A stretch of 64,000 bases of DNA. Source: Calditrichota bacterium (GTDB lineage Bacteria; Electryoneota; RPQS01). A program made the position numbers and the translations under genes. The stretch covers positions 682,001 to 746,000 of the forward strand of contig JACJWA010000001.1 of assembly GCA_020637395.1 (NCBI GenBank), read 5' to 3'. How positions within the stretch are numbered: position 1 is the first letter of the stretch; the number at the start of each line of letters is the position of its first letter. The notes under the pieces are model-generated. The model had not been told where the DNA came from. It made no database searches and saw only the letters and a list, made by a program, of their open reading frames with translations. Positions 34,025-43,096 of the stretch are shown piece by piece.

Positions 34025-36718
34025 ATGCCAAGAATTGAATTAGACAAGGCTTATGCTCCCGCACATGTCGAGTCCCGTCTCTATGCAAGATGGGAGGAGC
34101 TCGGCTGTTTTCGCGCGCCGATCCGCAAAGGACATAAGCCCTACGTCATCATGATGCCGCCGCCCAATGTCACGGGTATGCTGACCTTGGGACATGTTCT
34201 CAACAATTCTCTGCAGGACCTGCTCGCGCGCTGGAGACGGATGCACGGCGACGACGTGCTGTGGCTTCCCGGAACGGATCACGCCGGCATTGCCACACAG
34301 ATCAAAGTCGAAGATCAGCTCGCAACAGAAGGCTTGACTAGACATGACTTGGGCCGTGAGAAACTCGTCGAGCGAATTTGGGAATGGCGCGAAAACTACG
34401 GCGGGATCATTCTGCAGCAGCTCCGCAAGATCGGCGCGTCCTGCGATTGGTCAAGAACCCGTTTCACACTTGATCCCGACCTGTCGCGAGCGGTCGCGGA
34501 GATCTTCGTCCGTCTCTACAACAAAGGCCTGATCTATCGCGGCAAGCGCATCGTCAACTGGGACCCCGAGAAGCAAACCGCGCTTTCCGATGAGCAGGTG
34601 GACTACCGGAATGTTCAGTCGAATCTCTGGCACTTCAAGTACCCGCTCTCGGACGGAAGCGGCCATCTCGTCGTCGCCACGACTCGCCCCGAAACCATGC
34701 TCGGCGATACCGCCATCGCGGTGCATCCCGAAGACGAACGCTACAAGCATCTGCACGGCAAAACAGTGACGCTTCCGCTCGTCGGACGAAAGATTCCGAT
34801 TGTTCCCGACGACTACGTGGATCGCGAGTTCGGTACCGGCTGCGTCAAAGTCACACCTGCGCACGATCCCAATGACTTCGAGATCGGAAATCGGCACTCG
34901 CTCGAATTCCTGGTCGTCATCGGTCCAGACGGTACGATGAACGATAATGTTCCCGCAGAGTTTCAAGCTTTCGACCGCAAGGAAGCGCGCAAACGCGTCG
35001 TCGCCGCGCTCGAGGAGCAAGGTTTCCTCGAGAAAGTGGAACCCTACTCGCACTCCGTCGGCCACAATGAACGCACCGGAACTGTTATCGAACCTCTGCT
35101 CTCTGAGCAATGGTTTGTGCGCATGAAAGAACTGGCCGAGCCTGCCCTCGCCGCGGTGCGCGAAGGCCGCGTCAAATTTCATCCGCAGCATTGGGAAAAA
35201 ACCTATTTCCATTGGCTCGAAAATGTGCGCGACTGGTGCATCTCGCGGCAAATCTGGTGGGGACATCGCATTCCACTGTGGACCGTCAAGGAAACCGGTG
35301 AAGTCATTTGTTCGGTCGAAGACCCGACGCATGATCCCAAGTATGCGGGGCTGACCCTTGTTCAGGACCCGGATGTCGTGGACACCTGGTTCTCCTCGTG
35401 GCTCTGGCCGTTTTCCACGCTTGGCTGGCCGGAGAAAACCGAAGATCTCGAGCACTTTTTCCCAACCAGCACACTCGTCACCGCGCCGGACATCATCTTC
35501 CTCTGGGTGGCGCGCATGATTATCGCCTCCGAAGAAGTCTTCGGTGTTGAACCTTACCGCGATGTCTATTTCACCGGAGTCGTGCGCGATTTGCAGGGCC
35601 GGAAGATGTCGAAATCCCTTGGCAACTCGCCTGATCCGCTCGAAGTTATTGGCACCTACGGCGCCGACGCGCTGCGCTTCACGATCATTTCGCAAACTCC
35701 GCGCGGCGGCGATGTCCGTTTCGGATCGGACATGTGCGAGCACGGCAGAAATTTTGCCAACAAGCTCTGGAATGCTACTCGCTTTCTGCTGATGAATGTT
35801 CCAGAAGAGGGCGAGACGTTTGCCTTTGATCCGATTGAGAGCTTGCCCTCCGCGCCGGAGGATCTGATTGACCGCTGGATCACGTCCGCGTTTCTCTCGT
35901 GCGCCAATGATGTGGATCGCGCGCTTGCCGAGTTCCGTTTTGCGGACGCGGCCAAGCGTGCCTATGCCTTTGTGTGGAATGACTTCTGCGACTGGTATCT
36001 CGAGTTGATCAAAGTCCGGCTGCAGGGCACGGAAGAAGAACGGCTCGAAGCGCTGCGCCGCGCCTTCGGAGTGCTGCACGGCATCGTTCGCCTGCTGCAT
36101 CCCTTCATGCCGTTTGTCACGGAAGAAATCTACCAGACTCTCAGCAAACTCTCCGCAGCGTCGTGGCCCGTCTATTCGCGGCACGCAAGCATCATGCAGG
36201 CATCCTTCCCGGGTTACATTGAAGCCCTCGTGGATTCTTCGGTGGAAGCACAATTCAGCAAACTGCAGGACGTCGTCTCGGCTATCCGCAATATCCGCGG
36301 CGAACTGCGCATCGCGCCGTCGCTTCGCATCGCCGCCGGTCTGCGTTCGGATCACCGCCACATCGCCGAAGAGTGGGATCTCTTTTCGGACTTCGTCATG
36401 CGTCTGGCCGGTCTGTCCGAATTCTCCATAGACAAAGCCCGACCCAAAGGCAGCGCCTCCGCCATCGTGCAGGGCCTCGAAGTCTTTGTTCCCCTGCACG
36501 GCCTGATTGACGTTCATGCCGAGCGCGCGCGGCTTGGCAAAGAGGATGAGCGTCTCTTGAAACTTGTCGAAGGCACGCGCGCCAAGCTCGCCAATGCTAA
36601 TTTTGTCGAACGCGCAAAGCCCGAAGTTGTGGAAGCCGAGCGCGAGAAACTCTCAGAGCTCGAACACGCGCACGAAAAAATCCGGCGCTTCCTCGACGAG
36701 CTCGAAGCCGCCGAATAA
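34025..36718 (+). CDS. valS: Valyl-tRNA synthetase
   Basis: Charges tRNA-Val; 897 aa. PPPNVTGMLTLGHVLNNSLQD holds the class I HIGH-type motif (LTLGH, 53-57), and KMSKS is at 527-531 in GRKMSKSLGNSPDPLEVIGTYG. The editing domain (ATTRPETMLGDTAIAVHPEDERY), WCISRQIWWGHRIP and the C-terminal coiled-coil arm (ERARLGKEDERLLKLVEGTRAKLANANF) are complete. It begins 30 bp after the rhomboid gene, with pyrimidine-rich sequence and no Shine-Dalgarno before ATG 34025. Confidence 0.97.
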   Translation: MPRIELDKAYAPAHVESRLYARWEELGCFRAPIRKGHKPYVIMMPPPNVTGMLTLGHVLNNSLQDLLARWRRMHGDDVLWLPGTDHAGIATQIKVEDQLATEGLTRHDLGREKLVERIWEWRENYGGIILQQLRKIGASCDWSRTRFTLDPDLSRAVAEIFVRLYNKGLIYRGKRIVNWDPEKQTALSDEQVDYRNVQSNLWHFKYPLSDGSGHLVVATTRPETMLGDTAIAVHPEDERYKHLHGKTVTLPLVGRKIPIVPDDYVDREFGTGCVKVTPAHDPNDFEIGNRHSLEFLVVIGPDGTMNDNVPAEFQAFDRKEARKRVVAALEEQGFLEKVEPYSHSVGHNERTGTVIEPLLSEQWFVRMKELAEPALAAVREGRVKFHPQHWEKTYFHWLENVRDWCISRQIWWGHRIPLWTVKETGEVICSVEDPTHDPKYAGLTLVQDPDVVDTWFSSWLWPFSTLGWPEKTEDLEHFFPTSTLVTAPDIIFLWVARMIIASEEVFGVEPYRDVYFTGVVRDLQGRKMSKSLGNSPDPLEVIGTYGADALRFTIISQTPRGGDVRFGSDMCEHGRNFANKLWNATRFLLMNVPEEGETFAFDPIESLPSAPEDLIDRWITSAFLSCANDVDRALAEFRFADAAKRAYAFVWNDFCDWYLELIKVRLQGTEEERLEALRRAFGVLHGIVRLLHPFMPFVTEEIYQTLSKLSAASWPVYSRHASIMQASFPGYIEALVDSSVEAQFSKLQDVVSAIRNIRGELRIAPSLRIAAGLRSDHRHIAEEWDLFSDFVMRLAGLSEFSIDKARPKGSASAIVQGLEVFVPLHGLIDVHAERARLGKEDERLLKLVEGTRAKLANANFVERAKPEVVEAEREKLSELEHAHEKIRRFLDELEAAE

Positions 36719-36746
36719 CAACTCGGTTGGTTCCCATACCCTTCAT

Positions 36747-36792
36747 CCCCGAGCAGGGCTCCAGCCTGTCCTTGAAAGGAACCCTGCCCGAG
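36747..36792 (+). repeat. Intergenic hairpin repeat, long form
   Basis: Outer arms GCAGGG (36753-36758) and CCCTGC (36782-36787) enclose an inner small stem TCCTT/AAGGA. This is the long version of the hairpin family, also seen at 47480 and 49119. The sequence just before it, ACCCTTCATC, is repeated before the next copy. Confidence 0.65.
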
Positions 36793-36827
36793 TTTGTAGC
36801 CCCGAGCTGGTTTTCCTAACCCTTCAT

Positions 36828-36862
36828 CCCCGAGCAGGGTCTCCAGACCCTGCCGGAATCTG
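36828..36862 (+). repeat. Intergenic hairpin repeat, consensus copy
   Basis: A perfect consensus copy: leading CCCCGA, arms GCAGGGTCT and AGACCCTGC with loop CC, tail CGGAATCTG. It ends 11 bp before the DUF4139 gene and may sit in its leader. Confidence 0.75.
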
Positions 36863-36873
36863 CAGAGGTTAAC

Positions 36874-38208
36874 ATGTTCTCTCTATTCGCAGCCTCACTG
36901 CTGCTTTTCATCTCAAGCACTTTCGCCAAGCCCGGCGTTTCCGTCACGGTCTATAATCAAGACCTTGCCCTCGTACGTGACGTGCGCGAAATGGACTTCG
37001 AGAAAGGTACGTCGCAGCTCCTCTTTCGCGATGTCGCGTCTCGCATTGACGCGTCTTCCGTGCATTTCAATGCATCCGGCGTGGCTCTGCTCGAGCAGAA
37101 TTTCGACTTTGATCTCGTTTCTCCGGCAAAGCTGCTCGAGAAATACGTGGACCAAACGGTCGAAGTCCTCACCGAGAACGGCGATCTTGCCAGCGGCACG
37201 CTCATGTCGAGCGTCGGAGAAACCATTCTCTTGCAGATGAAAGACGGCTCTCTGCGTTCGCTGCTCTCCGAGTCCATTCTCGAAGTGCGCTTCCCCAAAC
37301 TGCCCGATGGCCTGATCACTCGCCCCACCTTGCGCTGGCTGGTGAATGCCCCGTCCGGCGGAAAAAAAGAAGCTGAAGTCTCTTATCTGACCGGCGGAAT
37401 GAATTGGAATGCCGACTACGTCGCCGTGATTGACGAAAGCAACAAGGCCGATTTCTCGGCGTGGGTGACGCTCAACAACAGCTGCGGCGCATCCTTCAAA
37501 GACGCCAAACTGAAACTCATCGCTGGCGAAGTGCATCGCGCACAGCAGCCCGGAGCCAGATACAAAGACTACGCGCGCGCCGAGATGCTGATGGCCGCAG
37601 ACATGGCTCCGCAATTCACCGAAAAATCCTTCTTCGAGTATCATCTCTATACTCTCGAAAGACCGACCGACCTGCTCAACAATCAAACCAAGCAGGTCAG
37701 CCTGTTTCCGGATGCCACTGTTCAGTCAAAGCGCATCTATGAGTATGATTCAGGCCGTGACCCCGAGAAAGTTCGCGTCTCGCTCGAGTTCGAAAACTCC
37801 AAGGCCAATGACCTCGGTATTCCGCTCCCCGCCGGACGCGTCCGCGTCTTCCAACGCGACACCGACGGCTCGCAGGAGTTTATCGGCGAAGACAACATAG
37901 ATCACACGCCGCGTGACGAGAAAGTCCGCGTGACGATCGGAAACGCGTTTGACATCGCAGTCGAGCGCATTCAGAAAGACTACCGCCGCATCACCGACCG
38001 CGTGTCCGAACAGGACATCGAAGTTAAACTGCGCAATCGTAAAAACGAGCCTGTGACGATTGTCGTAGTCGAGCATTCATGGGGAGACTGGGAACTCACT
38101 CGCTCAAGCCTGCCCATGCGCAAAGTCTCCGCCACACAATTCGAGTTTGACGTGGATGCCAGACCGGATCAGGAAGTCGTGCTCAGCTTCACCATTCGCA
38201 ATCGCTAA
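36874..38208 (+). CDS. Exported DUF4139-domain protein
   Basis: A 444 aa secreted protein of unknown function. The N-terminus MFSLFAASLLLFISSTFA is a signal peptide. The segments VTVYNQDLALVRDVREMDF, YLTGGMNWNADYVAVIDE and ADFSAWVTLNNSCGASFKDAKLKLIAGEV are typical of the DUF4139 family, whose members are found in outer-membrane or periplasmic contexts. No catalytic motif is visible. It lies 8 bp before recG. Confidence 0.83.
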   Translation: MFSLFAASLLLFISSTFAKPGVSVTVYNQDLALVRDVREMDFEKGTSQLLFRDVASRIDASSVHFNASGVALLEQNFDFDLVSPAKLLEKYVDQTVEVLTENGDLASGTLMSSVGETILLQMKDGSLRSLLSESILEVRFPKLPDGLITRPTLRWLVNAPSGGKKEAEVSYLTGGMNWNADYVAVIDESNKADFSAWVTLNNSCGASFKDAKLKLIAGEVHRAQQPGARYKDYARAEMLMAADMAPQFTEKSFFEYHLYTLERPTDLLNNQTKQVSLFPDATVQSKRIYEYDSGRDPEKVRVSLEFENSKANDLGIPLPAGRVRVFQRDTDGSQEFIGEDNIDHTPRDEKVRVTIGNAFDIAVERIQKDYRRITDRVSEQDIEVKLRNRKNEPVTIVVVEHSWGDWELTRSSLPMRKVSATQFEFDVDARPDQEVVLSFTIRNR

Positions 38209-38216
38209 GTGCCGTT

Positions 38217-40313
38217 GTGTCCGGTCTGCTCCATGAGTCTGTTACGCGACTGCGCCTGATCGGCGAGCATCGCGCCAAGGCCCTCGAAAAGATTGGCATT
38301 ACTGAACTCGGCCAGCTGATTCGCTACTATCCGCGCCGCTACCTTGACCGCACGCGGCAGCTCCAGATTCGCGACCTCGTGCCCACGGAGTACGAGGTCA
38401 CGGTCGTCGGGAAAGTCATCTCTTCAGACGTTCGCCGCACGCGCACCGGCAAAACGCTGCTCACCGCACACGTCAACGATCTGTCCGGTACTCTGAAGTG
38501 CATTTGGTTTCAAGGCGCGCAGTACTGGCACAAGCAGCTGATTCCCGGCGAACTCGTGGCCATCAGCGGCAAACTCGCCGACAGCGATACCCGGGAGTTC
38601 CTGCATCCCGCCGTGGACAGACTCGGTGAAGACGGCGATGAGTCCCGCATGTTTAGCACCGGACAAATCGTCGCGCTCTATCCCGCCACGATGGACCTGC
38701 GCAAAGTCGGTCTCGAATCCGTGAATCTGCGGAGAGCGCTGCAAGAAGCACTCGCACTTGTTCAGCATGAGCTGACCGAGTTTCTTCCGGATGAAGACTT
38801 GCGCGTCGCGGATGCGTTTCCGCTCAGTGAGTCGCTCTATCAAGTGCATTTCCCGGAGTCAGCGGAGTCTCTCTCGCGTGCCTGGCGGCGAATTCGCTTT
38901 GAAGAGTTCTTCTTTCATCAGTTGCTGTTTGCCCTGCGCAAACACTACAACCGCGTGGTTCCCGGGGTCGGTGCCTTTGACAACATCGGTCCGATCACGC
39001 GCAAAGTGCTCGACGCACTTCCGTTCTCTCTTACGGAGGGCCAAAAGGACGTCCTGAAAGAAGTTCGGGCAGACCTCAGCAGCCCTATTCCCATGCAGCG
39101 GCTGCTCCACGGTGAAGTTGGTTCCGGCAAAACGACCGTCGCTCTGCTCGCTGCGGCGATGGCCGCTGACTCCGGCTACCAAACCGCGTTCATGGCGCCC
39201 ACCGAAATTCTCGCTCTCCAGCATGCGCGCACGATTGCCCCGCCCGCTCAATCCGCCGGACTCAATGTGCGAATTCTGCGTGGCAAACAAACGTTCTCGC
39301 AAAAGCGCGAGATTCTGTCCGCAGTCGCCGCAGGCGTCGTGGACATTCTGGTTGGAACTCACGCTCTGCTAAATGAGAAGTTGACATTTCCCCGGCTGGG
39401 ACTGCTGGTGATTGACGAGCAGCATCGTTTCGGAGTCGAACAACGGTCGCAGCTTGCCGGCAAAGGCAAACGGCCCAATCTCCTTGTGATGACCGCGACG
39501 CCGATTCCGCGCACGTTGAGACTTTCCGAGCTTGGTGATCTTGATGTCTCTGCCTTGCGCGAACTTCCCGCAGGCCCGCGCAAAGTCACTACCGCCGTCC
39601 GATATGCTCCCGACCGCGAGCGCGTGTACAAGTTCATCATCGAACAAGCACAGCAGAATCAGCGCGTCTTCATCATCTGTCCGTTGGTCGAAGAGTCCGA
39701 CAAGATTCAAGCGGAAGCCGCCGTAGAATATCACAAGCGTGTTTCAAACGGCGTGCTGAGAAGTGTGTCCGTCGGTCTCCTGCACGGCAGAATGGATTCC
39801 GACGCCAAAGAGGAAGCGGTCAGAGCCTTCCGCGAAGGTGTGACTTCTGTGCTTGTGGCCACTCCTGTGGTGGAAGTTGGTGTGGATGTCCCCGACGCGT
39901 CCGTGATGGTCGTCGAGAATCCCGAACGTCTGGGCCTTGCCGCGCTGCACCAACTGCGCGGAAGAATCGGGCGCAAAGGGCAGAAAGCCCTGTTCATTCT
40001 GCTTCCCGGTCCCAAACTCACAGAGGACGCCAAGAACCGGTTGTCGGCAATTCAGTCCACGGACGACGGGTTCGAGATTGCCGAACTGGATTTCAAGCTT
40101 CGCGGTGCCGGTGAGCTGTTCGGAACCAAGCAATCGGGTGATTCCGAGTACCGTCACTACATCCCCGAACGCGACGAACCGCTACTGAGATACGCCCAGG
40201 AACGCGCATTTTCCATGGTCGGAGCTGATCCCGAATTATCCCAATATCCAGCACTTAGAGAGAGATTCAGAGAAACACACCTTCCGAAACTCGGCCTCCT
40301 CGCCGGAGGATAA
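38217..40313 (+). CDS. recG: ATP-dependent DNA helicase RecG
   Basis: Reverses stalled forks and processes recombination intermediates. The 698 aa protein begins at GTG 38217 with the wedge OB-fold (YYPRRYLDRTRQLQIRDL, TLLTAHVNDLSGTLKCIWFQG). Helicase motifs are LLHGEVGSGKTTVALLAA (Walker A, about 297-305), VIDEQHRFGVEQR (DEQH, about 400), MTATPIPRTL, and motifs V-VI in VLVATPVVEVGVDVPDASVMV and LHQLRGRIGRKGQ. It ends in the RecG-specific C-terminal segment. Confidence 0.97.
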   Translation: MSGLLHESVTRLRLIGEHRAKALEKIGITELGQLIRYYPRRYLDRTRQLQIRDLVPTEYEVTVVGKVISSDVRRTRTGKTLLTAHVNDLSGTLKCIWFQGAQYWHKQLIPGELVAISGKLADSDTREFLHPAVDRLGEDGDESRMFSTGQIVALYPATMDLRKVGLESVNLRRALQEALALVQHELTEFLPDEDLRVADAFPLSESLYQVHFPESAESLSRAWRRIRFEEFFFHQLLFALRKHYNRVVPGVGAFDNIGPITRKVLDALPFSLTEGQKDVLKEVRADLSSPIPMQRLLHGEVGSGKTTVALLAAAMAADSGYQTAFMAPTEILALQHARTIAPPAQSAGLNVRILRGKQTFSQKREILSAVAAGVVDILVGTHALLNEKLTFPRLGLLVIDEQHRFGVEQRSQLAGKGKRPNLLVMTATPIPRTLRLSELGDLDVSALRELPAGPRKVTTAVRYAPDRERVYKFIIEQAQQNQRVFIICPLVEESDKIQAEAAVEYHKRVSNGVLRSVSVGLLHGRMDSDAKEEAVRAFREGVTSVLVATPVVEVGVDVPDASVMVVENPERLGLAALHQLRGRIGRKGQKALFILLPGPKLTEDAKNRLSAIQSTDDGFEIAELDFKLRGAGELFGTKQSGDSEYRHYIPERDEPLLRYAQERAFSMVGADPELSQYPALRERFRETHLPKLGLLAGG

Positions 40314-40341
40314 GCCAGGCTCTCACCCATGCAGGGTCATT

Positions 40342-40376
40342 CCCCGAGCAGGGTCTCGAGACCCTGCCGGAATCTG
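40342..40376 (+). repeat. Intergenic hairpin repeat, palindromic copy
   Basis: Same family, with loop CG instead of CC, which makes the stem a continuous perfect palindrome (arms GCAGGGTCT and AGACCCTGC). It lies between recG and the parA promoter and may help end the recG transcript. Confidence 0.75.
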
Positions 40377-40424
40377 TGGCACCTTCGGCCTCAGCCTGGA
40401 TTTCCCCAAGTCAGCTCGTTTCAG

Positions 40425-40453
40425 TTGCATCTCTCCCGACGGGGGTCTATCTT
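40425..40453 (+). promoter_or_regulatory. Predicted sigma70-type promoter for parA-parB
   Basis: TTGCAT (40425-40430), 17-bp spacer, TATCTT (40448-40453). Only 9 nt separate the -10 box from ATG 40463, so the mRNA would start 0-4 nt before the start codon, close to leaderless. The rest of the gap after the hairpin repeat shows nothing else. Confidence 0.4.
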
Positions 40454-40462
40454 ACTTATCTT

Positions 40463-41254
40463 ATGCAAACAAAAACCATAGCCATCGCCAATCAGAAAGG
40501 CGGAGTGGGGAAGACCACGACCGCCGTTCATCTCGCCGCCGGTATGGCCCTTGAAGGATTTCCCACGTTGCTGGTGGATCTCGATCCACAGGCCAACGCC
40601 ACCGCCGGACTCGGAGTCAAACCCGAAGAGTCCCAAATTGGCGTGTATGATGTCCTGATCAACGAGACTCCCGCAAAGGAAGCCGTTCGCGCGACCAATG
40701 TTGCGGGCCTGAGCATTCTTCCCGCCGACACAAGATTGCACGGTGCGGAAATCGAACTCGTTTCCAAACTTGCCCGCGAACGTATTCTCGCCGAGGCCCT
40801 CGACGGACTCAAAGGCCAGTTTCAGTTCGTGATCCTCGATACGCCGCCGTCCCTCGGACTGCTCACGCTGAATGGCATGGCTTCCGCCGACACTATCATC
40901 GTGCCCATGCAGTGCGAGTACTACGCGCTCGAGGGCCTTGCACAACTTATGAAATCCGTCAATCTCGTCAAGCGGCATCTAAACCCCAAGATCGAGATCG
41001 AAGGCATTCTGCTGACCATGTACGACGGACGTCTGAATCTCACGAAGCAAGTCGCCGATGAAATCACCGGCGTGTTCGAAAAGCGCGTGTACAAAACCAT
41101 GATCCTCCGCAATGTTCGACTGTCGGAAGCTCCCAGCTTCGGTCAGACCGTTTATACCTATGATCCCATGAGCCGCGGCGCGCAAAACTACCGCGAATTC
41201 ACCGTAGAGTTCCTGAGTCATCAGCAGCTGCCCCCGCGTGAGGCCGTCGCATGA
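40463..41254 (+). CDS. parA: Chromosome-partitioning ATPase ParA/Soj
   Basis: Drives origin segregation with ParB. The 263 aa product from ATG 40463 begins MQTKTIAIANQKGGVGKTTT, the deviant Walker A motif, and continues with LLVDLDPQANATAGLG, FVILDTPPSLGLLTLNGMA and VPMQCEYYALEGLAQLM. The frame is open further upstream, but the deviant Walker A sits where it should only with this start. It overlaps parB by 4 bp. No parS site was recognised in the window. Confidence 0.95.
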   Translation: MQTKTIAIANQKGGVGKTTTAVHLAAGMALEGFPTLLVDLDPQANATAGLGVKPEESQIGVYDVLINETPAKEAVRATNVAGLSILPADTRLHGAEIELVSKLARERILAEALDGLKGQFQFVILDTPPSLGLLTLNGMASADTIIVPMQCEYYALEGLAQLMKSVNLVKRHLNPKIEIEGILLTMYDGRLNLTKQVADEITGVFEKRVYKTMILRNVRLSEAPSFGQTVYTYDPMSRGAQNYREFTVEFLSHQQLPPREAVA

Positions 41255-42126
41255 AGTCGCACAAGGCACTTGGCAAAGGTCTGCGCGCGCTGATCACAGA
41301 GGAAGAAGTTGTCGCTTCGACGTCGTCCGCAAGCGACGTTTCGCATATCTCCGTTGAATTGATTGATCCGAATCCGTTTCAGCCCCGACGGATTTTTAAC
41401 GACGAAGCAATTGCCGAACTCAGAGACTCCATTCTCAAGCAGGGACTTCTTCAACCCGTCGTCGTGCGCCCCGCAGGGTCGCGCTACGAGCTGATTCTCG
41501 GCGAACGCCGACTGCGCGCCACAAAAGCCGCGGGTCTGCCCTCGATTCCCGCGCAAATTCGTCTGGTGCAGAGTTCCGAGGAAATGCTCGAGCTGGCAAT
41601 TCTCGAAAACGTTCACCGCGAAGACCTCACGCCGATTGAATTGGCGCAGGCCATTGTCAGTTTGCAGCAGCAGTATTCCCTGACTCAGGAACTCATCGCC
41701 GAGAAAATGGGCATGAGCCGCGCACACATTGCCAATCTCGTGCGGCTGCTCAAACTGCCGTCCAAGATTCAGCAGGCCCTGAATGAAGGCAAGCTCACTA
41801 TGGGCCACGCGCGTGCGCTATTGTCCGTCGTAGATGAGGGCGAACAGCTTGATCTCTTCGAGAGATTTCTCGTGGACGGCAAAGTCACCGTGCGCACAGC
41901 AGAAGCCCTGACCCGGCGCAAGAAAGCCGCCAAGTCAAAACCACAATCCCCGCAGGCCATCGCCGATTCTCGTGAAGCAAAAGCCATCGCGCATGTTGAA
42001 AATGTGCTCAGCCGTCAGCTCGCCACACGCGTGAAAATCAAACCGAAGGGCAGAGGGGGAACGATCGAAATCACCTACTACACCGTGGATGATCTCAATC
42101 GTTTGCTCGAAATCGTAGATCGTTAG
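41251..42126 (+). CDS. parB: Chromosome-partitioning protein ParB
   Basis: CTPase that binds parS and spreads along origin DNA. The 291 aa protein shows the N-terminal ALGKGLRALI, the arginine-rich GERRLRATKAAG (CTP box), VHREDLTPIELAQAI, the helix-turn-helix TQELIAEKMGMSRAHIANLVRLL, and the C-terminal dimerisation domain ending in VKIKPKGRGGTIEITYYTVDD. It starts at 41251, within the parA stop region. Confidence 0.95.
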   Translation: MKSHKALGKGLRALITEEEVVASTSSASDVSHISVELIDPNPFQPRRIFNDEAIAELRDSILKQGLLQPVVVRPAGSRYELILGERRLRATKAAGLPSIPAQIRLVQSSEEMLELAILENVHREDLTPIELAQAIVSLQQQYSLTQELIAEKMGMSRAHIANLVRLLKLPSKIQQALNEGKLTMGHARALLSVVDEGEQLDLFERFLVDGKVTVRTAEALTRRKKAAKSKPQSPQAIADSREAKAIAHVENVLSRQLATRVKIKPKGRGGTIEITYYTVDDLNRLLEIVDR

Positions 42127-42182
42127 CATCCCGTTGGGTCCTGCTTCTTTCTGAATCGCTCACTTCACAACCACTCACTCCC

Positions 42183-42995
42183 TTGGCTCGTTCTGAGCGC
42201 ACGTCCCGTCCAAAAACTCCGTACCGCGCACCGCGCGACACACGGGAGTCCTCCGCCGATTCGCTGATCATCTACGGACGAAATCCCGTTCTCGAGTCGT
42301 TGCGTCGTGGACTCGTTCAGGAGCTGACCGTGTCGCCCACGGCACACGGCGAAACTATTGCCGCGATTCGCGAGCTGGCAAACAAACAGCACATTCCCGT
42401 TGCTGTGCGCGACTTCGCTCCACAGGAAGGCGACAGTCCGGCCCAAGGTGTTCGCGCAAAAATCTCGCTGCCTGAAGTTTCTCCCGACTTCGAGGAGCTC
42501 GATCAGTACCTCGACCGCAAGCCCGCGCCGCTCGTCGTCTTGCTGGATGGCGTCGAAGATCCCCGCAACTTCGGCGCGATTCTGCGGTCCGCCTACGCCG
42601 CGGGAGTGGATGGGGTGATCTTTCGCAAGCATCGCCAATCTCCCCTCACGGATGTCGTCTTCAAGACCTCCGCAGGCTGCGCCGCGTTGATTGATCTCTA
42701 TCAGGTTACGAGCCTCGATCAGACCGTTCGCGCCATGAAAGAGACCGGCTGGTGGATCGCTGCGACGACCATGGACGAACATGCCGTCCGCTACTCCGAC
42801 TTCGATTGGGACCGCCCTACCGTTCTGATTCTTGGGGCCGAGGGCTCCGGTGTTTCTCCTGTTCTGCTGAAGCGAGCAGAGGTCTCCATTAAGATCCCGC
42901 TCTATCGCGAGATTGATAGCCTGAACGTCTCCGCCGCCGCTGCCGTGCTCCTCTTTGAAGCTGCCCATTCTCGTCAGCTTATTCCGGAAGTGTAA
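42183..42995 (+). CDS. rlmB: 23S rRNA (guanosine-2'-O)-methyltransferase RlmB (SpoU family)
   Basis: SPOUT methyltransferase, 270 aa from TTG 42183. The N-terminal substrate-binding domain has IIYGRNPVLESLRRG. The knot contains LDGVEDPRNFGAILRSAYAAG, VFKTSAGCAALIDLYQV, VLILGAEGSGVSPVLLKRA and IKIPLYREIDSLNVSAAAAVLLF. These are TrmH/RlmB motifs. RlmB, which modifies G2251, is the usual assignment, but another 2'-O target is possible. The first 25 residues are basic. Confidence 0.9.
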   Translation: MARSERTSRPKTPYRAPRDTRESSADSLIIYGRNPVLESLRRGLVQELTVSPTAHGETIAAIRELANKQHIPVAVRDFAPQEGDSPAQGVRAKISLPEVSPDFEELDQYLDRKPAPLVVLLDGVEDPRNFGAILRSAYAAGVDGVIFRKHRQSPLTDVVFKTSAGCAALIDLYQVTSLDQTVRAMKETGWWIAATTMDEHAVRYSDFDWDRPTVLILGAEGSGVSPVLLKRAEVSIKIPLYREIDSLNVSAAAAVLLFEAAHSRQLIPEV

Positions 42996-43036
42996 TATTT
43001 TTATGCAGATTGCCGTGCTCATGCGAGATTTTTCAC

Positions 43037-43065
43037 TTGACTCCACGAGCCAAAATCCTTATATT
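43037..43065 (+). promoter_or_regulatory. Predicted strong sigma70-type promoter before the M23-bactofilin-atp run
   Basis: TTGACT (43037-43042), 17-bp spacer, TATATT (43060-43065), the best promoter seen in the window. The mRNA would start near 43072, about 25 nt before ATG 43097. All following genes to atpC are co-directional with short gaps, so it may feed the ATP synthase genes as well. Confidence 0.6.
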
Positions 43066-43096
43066 CCGGAATTGTTGAAATTGCAGACTGTCACAA

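Noticed and set aside
34451..36517. Very long open frame antisense to valS
   Set aside because: It is the mirror of a strongly coding gene with GC-rich third positions; the predicted protein has no family features. Similar frames antisense to atpA (47548-49539), the transglycosylase (5897-7237) and atpD (53361-54530) were dropped for the same reason.
36719..36873. Small ORF with repeated PRAG-type peptides
   Set aside because: The peptides are translations of the hairpin repeats between valS and the DUF4139 gene.
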